In this document: piece by piece, positions 9,882 through 19,074 of the stretch
Numbering within the stretch: position 1 is the first letter of the stretch
How the letters are laid out: each line of letters begins with the position of its first letter
Assembly: GCA_017519305.1 (NCBI GenBank)
Contig: JAFWSN010000001.1
Coordinates: 56,296 to 120,295, forward strand
Direction of reading: 5' to 3'
Length of the DNA stretch: 64,000 nucleotides
DNA from: Candidatus Saccharimonadota bacterium
GTDB lineage: Bacteria; Patescibacteriota; Saccharimonadia; Saccharimonadales; Saccharimonadaceae
Made by a program: the position numbers and the translations under genes
The notes under the pieces: generated by a model
What the model saw: only the letters and a program-made list of their open reading frames with translations
The model's database searches: none
What the model was told of the DNA's origin: nothing

Positions 9882-12800
9882 ATGTATTGGAGTTACAAAA
9901 ACCTCATGATTTCAAAACTGCGAGAAAAAATGAGGAAAAGTAGCGTTGTAATGATGCTATTTTTCGCAACGTTTATCACTGCTTTGATTTTGAGTTTTAA
10001 CGCAGTGGCCGATATCGACGCTTTCAGAATTGTTGGCGCCGAAGTTTCTGCGCGCGATACTGGGGTTTCTGGTGACGTTACAAACTACGATACTGATACG
10101 ATCGAAAGCGATACTGTTTTCCATCATGTCGGCGACACTATTACTTATAATCTTTCCGTCAAAAATCAGCACGACAAAAAATATAAAATTATTACCATTA
10201 CAGACGACAACAATAATCCTAGCATTCTCTATAATTACGATAAACACGAAGGTGAAGAAGTCGCCGGTGGCGCTAGTTTCGATTTGGTGGTTACAGCCGA
10301 ATATGCGTCTGGAGTCGCAAGCCTAAACGACAGGGCTCAGCATCTTTCTGTCCGTTTTACGATTACCTACGAAGAAGTTACCAACCCAGACCCAGACCCA
10401 ACTCCGACCCCAACTCCGTCCGACGAGGGCGAATCTGGCAACCCAAATACTAGCGATCGCCTACCTGTATATATTGCCGTTTTGGTAATTTCTTCAATTG
10501 GACTAATTGTTTGCATTTGGCGTGCTGGCCACGACCATTCCGAACGCAAGAAACACTACAATGGCCGCAAACTCATCGTTTGTCTACTAATCGCTTCCGC
10601 ACTTATCCCGGTTGCGGCAAAAGCTTTGACCGAAGCTTCCGAATTTATCTTGGCCACCGATTACGAATTTATGGACCGCGTAGCGGTTACTATAGAAGTT
10701 GATGGAACGGAAAGTGTTATTCCAGCAGCCTACGGCTCTACTATTGGCGCGCTTCCAACTCCATCCAAAGATAATTACGAATTTGTTGGCTGGAAAAACG
10801 AATCCGGCGACCCACTTCCTGACACAACCGTTCTTACTGAAGATACGAAATTAATCGCAGAATTTGGAGAAAAGAAAATCACCGTTACCTTCAATGCCAA
10901 TGGTGGCACCCCGGTAACCAGCACTGCTGAAGTCCGCGTCAATACTGCTCTTGGTGACAATATTCCGGCAGATCCAATTTATGAAAACCAACTCTTCGAT
11001 GGTTGGTTTACTGCGGCCGATGACGGAGATAAAATTAACGCTTCTACTACGGTTGGCGAAACGAATGTCGAATACTTTGCGCACTGGACAGCAGATATTT
11101 CTAACGCGACAGTCACCGCTTCTGAAACCACTTTGAACCATGATGTCGATGACGAAAAATCCGCCACCATTACGGTCTCCGGCGATAACCTGGAATCATA
11201 TACTATTACTTCTAGTGACGACGAAACGGTCTCAGTAAACGGTACTACAATTACCGGTCTCAAGCCCGGCTCAGCTACGGTTACTATTACTGGTGGCAGG
11301 TCTGGCAAAACTCAAACTATTAGCATCACTGTTAGTAGCGTCATGCGCAAAGTCACATTTGATGCCAATGGCGGCACTCCAGCTACCACCGAAAAACAAG
11401 TTCGTATTAATACCGCCCTTGGCGACAATATCCCAGCGGATCCAATTTACGAAAATCATCTCTTCGATGGTTGGTTTACTGCGGCCGATGGTGGTAGTAA
11501 GATTGATGCCGACACCGAGATTGGCGAAACAAATATTACATACTATGCACACTGGACGGCAGATATTTCCAACGCGACGGTTTCCAGCACCAGTACAACA
11601 CTTAACTATGACGTCGATGATGAAAAAAGTGCTACTATTACGGTCTCTGGCGACAACCTAGAACCATATACTATTACTTCTAGTGACGACGAAACAGTCT
11701 CAGTAGACGGTGCTACAATCACTGGCCTTAAGTCGGGCTCCGCTACCATTACCATCACCGGTAGCAAATCTGGTAAAACTCAAACCATTGAAATTACCGT
11801 TAATAGTGTTATGCGCAAGGTTACCTTCAATGCTAATGGTGGTACTCCAGCCACTACTGAGAAACAAGTTCGTATTAATACTGCTCTTGGTGATAATATC
11901 CCGGCGGACCCAGTTTATGAGAACCATCTCTTCGATGGTTGGTTTACTGCGGCCGATGGCGGCAGCGAGATTGATGCCAGCACTGAAATCGGCGAAACGG
12001 ATGTTGAATACTTTGCTCATTGGACTGGCAAAGTTACGCTTGCCGAACTCGCAGCCTCATCGTTTAGTATTTATGATGACGAAACTGCTACTATCGTAGT
12101 AAATAATAGTAGTGCAATTGAAGAATATGCTTTCTCATCGCTAGACGAATCTATCGCTACGGTTAATTCGGCTACTGGCGAAATCACCGGTGTGAGTGAG
12201 GGCACAACTAAGATTAAGATGACTGGTGCGAGATCGCATGAATATATTGAAATTGACGTCGAAATTAAACGCTCATTGATGGTCGTAACTTTCAAATATC
12301 AAGACGGGGTCACCGCCGATACGACCGCACAAATTCGCATTGGCAGTAAAATTGGTGACAATAGACCAGGGTACCCGGCTCGCCAAGGTTACTACCCAAC
12401 CGGTTGGTATACCGGAGATACTGGTGGCACATTGATTACATACAATACGGTTATTAATAATGACGTTGCGTTCTATCTACACTGGGTAAAGGATGTTACC
12501 CTCGCCGAAGTTGCCAACGTCACCAATGACCATTTTGACTTATACGATGACGAAACTATAGACTTTATTGTTACCAATGCTGACGAAGTAGAAGTCTATA
12601 ATATCGACTCTAGCAACGCCTCTGTTGCGAACATTATCACTGAAGTCGATCCGGAAACTGGCGAAATCACATCTGTCGAAATTGTTGCAAACGGAGTTGG
12701 TGATGCAAATATCACAATGACTGGTTTGCTCTCCGAAGAACAACGTGTATTTACGGTAACAGTTATTACTAGCAACTTCACAGTCAACTTCGATTCCACT

Positions 12801-15800
12801 GGTGGCTCAGAAGTCGCAAGTAGAACCGTACATAGAAACACTGCCGTAGGCGAATTACCAGAAGATCCAGTCTGGCCTGGCTATACCTTTGACGGCTGGT
12901 TTACTGCTGCTGACGATAGCGGGGAACAAGTTACCAGCGCAACCGTTATTAGTGAAAACCCAACAACCTTCTATGCTCACTGGACCCAAAAGCCTGTGCT
13001 TTGCAAGAAGGCCACTGAACTACACACGCAGGTTTGCTCTAGGTCCGACAATGAAGGCTGTCATAGTGCCGGTAAGTATGACATAGGCGAAACTGTAACC
13101 TATGGCAATATCGCGTCAGACACTCCGGTGCCTGGCGATGCGTATGACTGCGACATGAATGGTGACGGTGTCTATAATGCGTCCGACGAAAGATTCTATT
13201 ACCTCAGGAATATAGGTGATAATGCCGTGTTGATTTTCCACGCAAACTACGGCACCGGCGGTATCAACCACAACGACATCGTAGCGTTCGACGAAGCTTA
13301 CGGGAAACTCCCAACAACCACAGATTGGCCAAATGCCGCAGTTGAGTTTGATGGCAAACCGGCCAGGTTAGCTAGCCTAGAAGATATCGCGGTCGGCTGC
13401 GGATCGTCAATTAGCGTATCGGCTTGTGAATATTTGTTGGAGCACACATCGTTTACTACTACCGTTAAGGATGAGGGTCGCACCGCAGTGTGGCTGCAAA
13501 GAATAGATGATGACACTACGCTCAGATATCGTGGTGATGATTTCGGCTTCAATACGAATGCCAACACTAGTGGCGTTCGCCCAACTATCGAAGTTCCACT
13601 ATACTTACTTGAAGAGTCATATATGGTTTCGTATGACGCGAACGGTGGTACGGTCTCAGGACAACAACATCAATCTATCGCACACGGTGACGCGATTACG
13701 AGTTTACCAACTGCAACCAAGAAGGACGCCAACGACAAGAACTATATCATGGTTGGTTGGTTCACCAGCAAAATTGACGGAGATAAGATAGAAATCGGCG
13801 AAGTTCCAAGTGGTGACGTTACCTATTATGCGCACTACGCAAAGAGTATTGCTCAAGCTACCATCGTCAATGAAAACATGACTATAAATGTTGACGATAC
13901 GGACCATATTGAGATTTCCGACCTGGCAGAGGTCGGCGAAGAACTTAGCTTTAGCGTAGTATCTGGTTCTGAGTTCGCGTCAGTGGATAGCAACGGTGAC
14001 GTCGTTGGTCTTGGTGTTGGCACGGCTGAGATCCAGATCCATGGCGAAACATCCGGATACGACAGAACCGTTACGGCGCATATCGTTGAACCTCGAGATT
14101 ACTTCATTGTTACCTTTGATACGCACGGCGGTGACACGATCGGAGAAAAACACATCGCAAAGAATACGGCGATTGGAGACCAGCTTCCATCCAGTGCCGG
14201 TACTATCAGTGGACAAACCTTCTATAAATGGTATGCATCTTACACGGATGGTGTATATAGCGCGCCGGTTGACGCAAGTACCGTTGTCGCTGGAGACGTA
14301 ACGTATCACGCAAGGTGGCTGCCGAACGGCGCAGTCGCGATAGATAGTAATAACGTTGTTTATGTTCCTACCGACGAACACCCTACCGACCTTGAAACCC
14401 TAAGAGCTGCGGTTGGTATAGATAGCACCGGCGTACCAGACGGTGGAACCGTCACGCTTCTAAAAGACATAAGCGGAGCCCTATACATCTGTTCTAAGAT
14501 TAGTTGTCCTGCTAGCAACCCTTCAAATATGACAAAGAGTCTCACCTTGGATCTTGATGGTCATACCATGAGTGCAACCAATAGTAATGTCATAAGATAT
14601 GCTGGTTCGGGGGTTCTTGAAGTTAAAAACGGAAAAGTCACATCCAATGCTAGCTCTGGCGCTATAAACGTAGAAACCGCTGGATCGAACATGATAATCA
14701 ACGGACTTAGTATTATTGCTCGTGGAACTAAACAGGCAGTCTGGAATAACGGCGGTGACCTTACCATTAAAGGTGGTGCAACTATAGAACACTCGGGGAA
14801 CCAAAGGGCCGCTGTTCACAATTTGGCTGGTGGTACTACTACTATTCTCGACGCTACGATTTATGCTAAGTCGTACAGCGCCGTTCGCAACGATGGGGGT
14901 ACGGTAATTATCGGTAAGAAGGACGGCACCGTCGACATTTCTACTCCGGTTATTCGCAGTGATACGTACGGCATTGATTTTAGCGGCGATAGCGTCAGCG
15001 TCAAATTCTATGATGGTATTATCATGGGTAAAACTGCGGCTATGCAGGACGAAGCTAAGATTATTGAAACCGAAAGAGGCACCGAAAAAGCCTATGGAAC
15101 AGAAGTCATCGATAGTAAAACATACAACACGCTATATTTGGTTGGCGGTAGCGACGATCCAGAATCGTCAGACGAAATCAAGCTGCACAATATCACTAGT
15201 AGCGCAGTGCAAGAATATTATGACAAGATTGATGAATGGAACGCAAACCAGAAAACCTCTCTGTGGCCAGCGCTTAAACAGAATTTTGACAGCCACAAGT
15301 GTTTGATAACATCGGGAGATCTCGACTCACCAGGGTTCGAATTCCAATATGAGAGTGATGGCTCGAATGGGTTCTGTTCAACATCCGTAGCATATGATAC
15401 TGGCGTTTCTGGGGCAGTTAATGTATATCTTTACGACGAAGGTACCGAAACCTTGGGTGACCAGGTTTTCTACACTAAATCCGAATCTGGCAAAATCTAC
15501 AATATGGTTCCTGACCAGACCTATTATTGGGAAAAGGCTGACGACCCACTAGTTTATGGATACGTAAAAGCCGAGACTGTCGCTGGCAAGCGCTTCATTA
15601 CTGCTGGCGGCCTCAGTAACGTTCGTGACCTTGGCGGTATGTCCGTAGACTATGATGATGATGGTGTAATTGACGGAACTATTAAATATGGTCGCTTGCT
15701 CCGTGGTGAAGAACTCAAAAATGACGCCAGCGCCGCAGCGGATCTAAAAGCGATACTCGGAGCCAATAATGCTGAATTTGATTTGCGCGGCAGTAGCACC

Positions 15801-17471
15801 TCCGATCCAAAGTTGGATACATACTATGGCCAAGATGGCGTAGCAAACTACGATATTGGCTTCGACGGCACAAACTACAGAAATACGCGTGCAGCCGTCG
15901 CCGACATTATGAGGGCGATCGTTGATGATCAGAAAAATATCTTCTTCCATTGTAGAGTGGGATCAGATCGTACCGGCACCGTTGCATATATACTTGAAGG
16001 GCTACTCGGAGTAGACAATAAAACTCGTGACGAAGAGTATGAACTTACTACATTCTCAGGACGCGCCGACAGAAACCGCTATTACGAGAACAAAGGCGAC
16101 AACTATAAAAGATATGCCTACATGACAAGCAAGTCAAACGTTTCCGAAGGCTTGGGGCTTGTCGATAACGATGATATTTATGAATGGTTCATGCTTGGCA
16201 GCACTGATACAGTTGCGGACGAGCAACTAATTAGCGATTTCCGCGATGCCATGATTGAGAAACCTCTTATTGCTAAAGCTATTCTTGGAGACAACAATAA
16301 TCTTAATTTCGTCTATGATAGACTCACTTATGCGCCAGGCGATTCCTATATGGACAATACTGGCACAGAAACCGTTATTACTAATGTTTATAATGATATA
16401 CCGTTAGACCGAATGGGTGAAGATGGAACTTATCGTGCGTTGCCATGGTCTAGTCAGTACGAATCGATATCGACCATCAACTTCGATGATTCATTTGCTA
16501 GCGCTAGGCCAACCAGTACTGCTCAATGGTTTGAAGGCTTAACTAAACTCAGTACTATAACTAATCATGATAATTTAAATACTAGTCAAGTTGTAGATAT
16601 GCAACAAATGTTCTGCAATGCGGGCCATGACGTTACTAGTTTTAGCTTGGATCTCAGCGGCTGGAATACTACCAACGTAAAGAATATGTACTATATGTTC
16701 GATTCTGCCGGATACAATGCCACTACCTGGAATATTAATGGCCTTAGCAGTTGGGATGTTAGCGGGGTGTCTAATATGGAGTCTATGTTTAGCAGTGCGG
16801 GTCTTCATGCCACCACTATCGATATTGACCTTCACGGGTGGACAATCAGCAGTGCGAAAAGCTTGTCCGGCATGTTTACCAGTTTTGGCCTTCACGCTAC
16901 TACCTTTAACCCTAATCTTAAAGATTGGGATGTGAATGGTGTGACCGATATATCAAATATGTTCTTCAGTGCAGGAAGCGCTACTTCGTCATTTAATTTA
17001 GACCTCAGTAGCTGGAAGAACACTGGCAAAGTGACCAATATGGGCTACGCGTTTTATCTTAACGGTGAGGATGCTACTACATTTAAAATTGACCTCAGCG
17101 GTTGGAACACTGGCAAAGTGACCAATATGGAAAGAATGTTTGTTGACGCCGGTAGAGACGCTAGTGATTCGTGGGAAATTGCAGGGCTAAATAGTTGGAA
17201 TACCAGCAAAGTCACAAATATGTCATATATGTTTAATAATGCCGGTCATAGCGCCCCGACTTTTGAATTCGATTTTAGTGGCTGGAATACAAGCAACGTA
17301 AAATATATGACAAGCATGTTCTCTAGTGCTGGCTACGACGCTACGACCTGGAGTGTTGGCGATATTAGCGGCTGGAACGTCAGTCAGGTTCAGGATATAC
17401 CTCGGCTTAAATACTTTATCAATATAGACCAGGCAAATATCGACAAGACTAAACTTCCGTGGCGAAATTAA
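9882..17471 (+). CDS. Giant secreted multidomain surface protein with tyrosine-phosphatase and DUF285 repeats
   Basis: About 2529 residues. N-terminal signal anchor (about 23-42); a beta-sandwich with DUF11-like VGDTITYNLSVKN; a Pro/Asp/Thr stretch (about 168-190) running into an NPNTSD motif, a hydrophobic helix and a basic cluster (194-220), then a second signal-peptide-like helix (231-248). Next come InlB B-type repeats (for example LFDGWFTAAD) alternating with Big_2-like Ig domains to about residue 1480, interrupted by a Cys-rich insert and a dockerin-like loop (DCDMNGDG). A beta-helix-like region (about 1490-1760) precedes a phosphatase domain with NVRDLGG at 1913 and catalytic HCRVGSDRTG (C2024, R2030). 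From about 2145 there are about nine DUF285 repeats (LDLSGWNTTNVKNM). ATG 9882 lies 6 nt after TATATA (TATAAT overlaps it), fitting leaderless starts here; ATG 9906 is the alternative. A role in adhesion or manipulation of a partner cell is inference. Confidence 0.85.
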   Translation: MYWSYKNLMISKLREKMRKSSVVMMLFFATFITALILSFNAVADIDAFRIVGAEVSARDTGVSGDVTNYDTDTIESDTVFHHVGDTITYNLSVKNQHDKKYKIITITDDNNNPSILYNYDKHEGEEVAGGASFDLVVTAEYASGVASLNDRAQHLSVRFTITYEEVTNPDPDPTPTPTPSDEGESGNPNTSDRLPVYIAVLVISSIGLIVCIWRAGHDHSERKKHYNGRKLIVCLLIASALIPVAAKALTEASEFILATDYEFMDRVAVTIEVDGTESVIPAAYGSTIGALPTPSKDNYEFVGWKNESGDPLPDTTVLTEDTKLIAEFGEKKITVTFNANGGTPVTSTAEVRVNTALGDNIPADPIYENQLFDGWFTAADDGDKINASTTVGETNVEYFAHWTADISNATVTASETTLNHDVDDEKSATITVSGDNLESYTITSSDDETVSVNGTTITGLKPGSATVTITGGRSGKTQTISITVSSVMRKVTFDANGGTPATTEKQVRINTALGDNIPADPIYENHLFDGWFTAADGGSKIDADTEIGETNITYYAHWTADISNATVSSTSTTLNYDVDDEKSATITVSGDNLEPYTITSSDDETVSVDGATITGLKSGSATITITGSKSGKTQTIEITVNSVMRKVTFNANGGTPATTEKQVRINTALGDNIPADPVYENHLFDGWFTAADGGSEIDASTEIGETDVEYFAHWTGKVTLAELAASSFSIYDDETATIVVNNSSAIEEYAFSSLDESIATVNSATGEITGVSEGTTKIKMTGARSHEYIEIDVEIKRSLMVVTFKYQDGVTADTTAQIRIGSKIGDNRPGYPARQGYYPTGWYTGDTGGTLITYNTVINNDVAFYLHWVKDVTLAEVANVTNDHFDLYDDETIDFIVTNADEVEVYNIDSSNASVANIITEVDPETGEITSVEIVANGVGDANITMTGLLSEEQRVFTVTVITSNFTVNFDSTGGSEVASRTVHRNTAVGELPEDPVWPGYTFDGWFTAADDSGEQVTSATVISENPTTFYAHWTQKPVLCKKATELHTQVCSRSDNEGCHSAGKYDIGETVTYGNIASDTPVPGDAYDCDMNGDGVYNASDERFYYLRNIGDNAVLIFHANYGTGGINHNDIVAFDEAYGKLPTTTDWPNAAVEFDGKPARLASLEDIAVGCGSSISVSACEYLLEHTSFTTTVKDEGRTAVWLQRIDDDTTLRYRGDDFGFNTNANTSGVRPTIEVPLYLLEESYMVSYDANGGTVSGQQHQSIAHGDAITSLPTATKKDANDKNYIMVGWFTSKIDGDKIEIGEVPSGDVTYYAHYAKSIAQATIVNENMTINVDDTDHIEISDLAEVGEELSFSVVSGSEFASVDSNGDVVGLGVGTAEIQIHGETSGYDRTVTAHIVEPRDYFIVTFDTHGGDTIGEKHIAKNTAIGDQLPSSAGTISGQTFYKWYASYTDGVYSAPVDASTVVAGDVTYHARWLPNGAVAIDSNNVVYVPTDEHPTDLETLRAAVGIDSTGVPDGGTVTLLKDISGALYICSKISCPASNPSNMTKSLTLDLDGHTMSATNSNVIRYAGSGVLEVKNGKVTSNASSGAINVETAGSNMIINGLSIIARGTKQAVWNNGGDLTIKGGATIEHSGNQRAAVHNLAGGTTTILDATIYAKSYSAVRNDGGTVIIGKKDGTVDISTPVIRSDTYGIDFSGDSVSVKFYDGIIMGKTAAMQDEAKIIETERGTEKAYGTEVIDSKTYNTLYLVGGSDDPESSDEIKLHNITSSAVQEYYDKIDEWNANQKTSLWPALKQNFDSHKCLITSGDLDSPGFEFQYESDGSNGFCSTSVAYDTGVSGAVNVYLYDEGTETLGDQVFYTKSESGKIYNMVPDQTYYWEKADDPLVYGYVKAETVAGKRFITAGGLSNVRDLGGMSVDYDDDGVIDGTIKYGRLLRGEELKNDASAAADLKAILGANNAEFDLRGSSTSDPKLDTYYGQDGVANYDIGFDGTNYRNTRAAVADIMRAIVDDQKNIFFHCRVGSDRTGTVAYILEGLLGVDNKTRDEEYELTTFSGRADRNRYYENKGDNYKRYAYMTSKSNVSEGLGLVDNDDIYEWFMLGSTDTVADEQLISDFRDAMIEKPLIAKAILGDNNNLNFVYDRLTYAPGDSYMDNTGTETVITNVYNDIPLDRMGEDGTYRALPWSSQYESISTINFDDSFASARPTSTAQWFEGLTKLSTITNHDNLNTSQVVDMQQMFCNAGHDVTSFSLDLSGWNTTNVKNMYYMFDSAGYNATTWNINGLSSWDVSGVSNMESMFSSAGLHATTIDIDLHGWTISSAKSLSGMFTSFGLHATTFNPNLKDWDVNGVTDISNMFFSAGSATSSFNLDLSSWKNTGKVTNMGYAFYLNGEDATTFKIDLSGWNTGKVTNMERMFVDAGRDASDSWEIAGLNSWNTSKVTNMSYMFNNAGHSAPTFEFDFSGWNTSNVKYMTSMFSSAGYDATTWSVGDISGWNVSQVQDIPRLKYFINIDQANIDKTKLPWRN
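10879..12027 (+). repeat. Tandem 468-bp repeat inside the giant surface gene
   Basis: Units begin near 10879, 11347 and 11815, exactly 468 bp apart. Each starts with an InlB-type B repeat (V-T-F-x-A-N-G-G-T-P to Y-x-A-H-W). The first two continue with an Ig-like domain; the third unit departs after its B repeat. Long nucleotide blocks such as CTCTTCGATGGTTGGTTTAC occur in all three, so duplication or ongoing recombination is recent. Confidence 0.85.
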
Positions 17472-17488
17472 CTACGGGCAAAATTTAG

Positions 17489-17608
17489 ACACAAAAATGG
17501 TCTTGTTCTTGCTTTGCAAGAACAAAAGACCACTGCGAATACTCAAAAAAGAAAGTGTAAAACACTTTCTTTTTACTCGTATTCTTGTGGTCTGGGTGAC
17601 CTGACTTG
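17489..17608. repeat. Composite palindromic repeat with tRNA-Pro(CGG) 3'-end copy (copy 1)
   Basis: Three parts. Hairpin A (17499-17531): GGTCTTGTTCTTGC paired with GCAAGAACAAAAGACC. Hairpin B (about 17536-17585): GAATACTCAAAAAAGAAAGTG facing its inverse. A 21-base copy of the 3' end of the neighbouring tRNA-Pro(CGG), including CCA, lies at 17588-17608. The whole unit recurs at 21381-21504. The rest of the 345-bp gap to the next gene holds only the tRNA and a terminator. Confidence 0.85.
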
Positions 17609-17665
17609 CGCGATAGCCCAAGTCAGTCGATAAGTAATATCTTAATGGAATAATTGCATAAAAAA

Positions 17666-17741
17666 TGGTCTGGGTGACCTGACTTGAACAGGCGACCTCA
17701 GCGTCCCGAACGCTGCGCGCTACCAACTGCGCCACACCCAG
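17666..17741 (-). tRNA. tRNA-Pro(CGG)
   Basis: Read on the minus strand: acceptor CTGGGTG with CACCCAG, anticodon stem CAGCG with CGCTG around TTCGGGA (anticodon CGG), T-arm with TTCAAGT, A73 and encoded CCA. C1-G72 is the normal bacterial proline identity pair. About 57 bases downstream of the CCA lies a 21-base duplicate of its own 3' end. Confidence 0.94.
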
Positions 17742-17771
17742 ATTGAAATAATTATATCAAAAAATCAGAAT

Positions 17772-17809
17772 AAAAAAACAGCCCCAAACAAGGAAAGGGC
17801 TGTTTTTTT
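17772..17809. terminator. Bidirectional terminator
   Basis: AACAGCCC pairs with GGGCTGTT, with an A-run before and a T-run after. On the minus strand it ends the five-gene secreted-protein operon. Confidence 0.88.
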
Positions 17810-17816
17810 GAATCGG

Positions 17817-18320
17817 TTATTTTACGTATACTTTGATGTCGATATTTGTAACGACAATCTCTTCTTTATCCTCATCGCCATAGAAATGTACGACGAATTT
17901 GCCAGGGTATGTACCTTTAGTAATTTCCTTGTCGGAGGTATATTTTGCACTAGTTATCTTGTTACCTGGGCGGATAATGTCGGTCTTAGCAAGGGAAACT
18001 TCTGAGCCGTCAATGTTTGCAACGATTTCGAGGCTCAAGCTCTTGGTCGATCTAGATGGATTCGCGAAATTGAGAGTAATTAAATCTTGGTCGCTTTCAA
18101 GAGTGACGTAACCAGCGTACTGTAGGGATACGCCCTCCCCGTTTCTTTCATCTTTACCGTCCGACTCAATCTTTTCTACCGAAACATTTGGATTCGGGTT
18201 TTCGTCTTTTGACCTAAGATTGATGTAGATATAAATCGCTGCGGCTGCCGAAAAAGTTGCTAGAATCGCAATGATAAAAGCGAGTATGATATTCTTTTTT
18301 CTATTCTTCTTTTCGTTCAT
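17817..18320 (-). CDS. Membrane-anchored extracellular beta-rich protein, last gene of the surface operon
   Basis: 167 residues: a short basic N-terminus (NEKKNRKKN), one membrane helix (about 11-35), a polar Asn/Asp/Glu linker, then a beta-sandwich-like domain (about 62-167) with GTYPGKFVVHFYGDEDKEE and a terminal strand VTNIDIKVYVK. No cysteines, no enzyme motif. It begins one base after the stop of the last secreted paralogue, so it is co-transcribed and probably coupled. Its topology (anchor plus outward domain) suggests it tethers or accepts the four secreted proteins, which is inference. Family not recognised. Confidence 0.75.
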   Translation of the reverse strand: MNEKKNRKKNIILAFIIAILATFSAAAAIYIYINLRSKDENPNPNVSVEKIESDGKDERNGEGVSLQYAGYVTLESDQDLITLNFANPSRSTKSLSLEIVANIDGSEVSLAKTDIIRPGNKITSAKYTSDKEITKGTYPGKFVVHFYGDEDKEEIVVTNIDIKVYVK

Positions 18321-18321
18321 T

Positions 18322-19062
18322 TTATTCGTTCGGGGTGATATTAATAGTAACTGTACCTATTTTATCACTAGTCGTGACTGATTGCGAGTCGACCGTTGCG
18401 CCAGCGGCTTTTTCTAGATAAAGATATTTATCTAACACATATGGTCCACAAATATTAACGCAAAGTGCAGCATTGGTTACGAGGCCAACGGTTTTGCCGC
18501 TATTGGTTAGCTCGGATGGATCGTTATAATAGAATACATCGTTTTTATATGATGCCTCTACGTTGGCGAAATTGGCAAAGTTTCCGGTCACCCAGTTGTA
18601 ATTATCTTCTGCCTCAAAAGATACACTAGCACTAACGCTACCATTGTCCGATAAATCTGCCACTAGCACGTGCCCGCCGACGGTGTCTTTTATATAATAC
18701 GAGTTATTTTCTAAATCTAGTTCACTACCGGTGTATGCTACGCTGCAGTTTTCGTCGGAATATAAGAGACCATAATTCTTCGAAGCCGTAATGTAATTTT
18801 CGAGAACTTCAATAGAGCCTTGACTCATTGGCCCATATTGATGACAGGATCGACGCGCTTTGAAGTCGAAGCTATTACTTGCTCTGTCATACTTCCAGTC
18901 AAAGACCATATCATCGTCCCAAATAATATCTATGTCATAAGTGGCCTCATCGACGCTGCCGATAGTAACGTCATGGGACTGGCTATCGATGGCAAATGCA
19001 CCCATAACTGGCATAGCTGCGAGAAATGCAGACATTGCGATTGCTGGTAAAATCTTTTTCAT
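18322..19062 (-). CDS. Secreted protein, tandem paralogue 4
   Basis: 246 residues with a Sec signal peptide (KK, hydrophobic core, cleavage after AFA near residue 24). The mature part begins with the family signature IDSQSHDVTIGSVDEATY, followed by a F-x-WKYD core, a conserved cysteine pair (C near 71 and the DENCS motif), and ends in DKIGTVTINITP. This copy carries two extra cysteines (ALCVNICGP) not seen in its siblings. The signal peptide is almost identical to that of the next paralogue, showing recent duplication. Family unknown; a beta-rich surface or pilus-like subunit is possible. Confidence 0.8.
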   Translation of the reverse strand: MKKILPAIAMSAFLAAMPVMGAFAIDSQSHDVTIGSVDEATYDIDIIWDDDMVFDWKYDRASNSFDFKARRSCHQYGPMSQGSIEVLENYITASKNYGLLYSDENCSVAYTGSELDLENNSYYIKDTVGGHVLVADLSDNGSVSASVSFEAEDNYNWVTGNFANFANVEASYKNDVFYYNDPSELTNSGKTVGLVTNAALCVNICGPYVLDKYLYLEKAAGATVDSQSVTTSDKIGTVTINITPNE

Positions 19063-19074
19063 TGTTTTCCTTTC

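Noticed and set aside
10879..12027. CRISPR-like array
   Set aside because: Equal 468-bp spacing comes from coding repeats of InlB/Ig domains; there are no short spacers and no cas genes.
17581..17612. Second tRNA-Pro gene
   Set aside because: Only the 3' T-arm and acceptor part is present; no anticodon or D arm can be formed.
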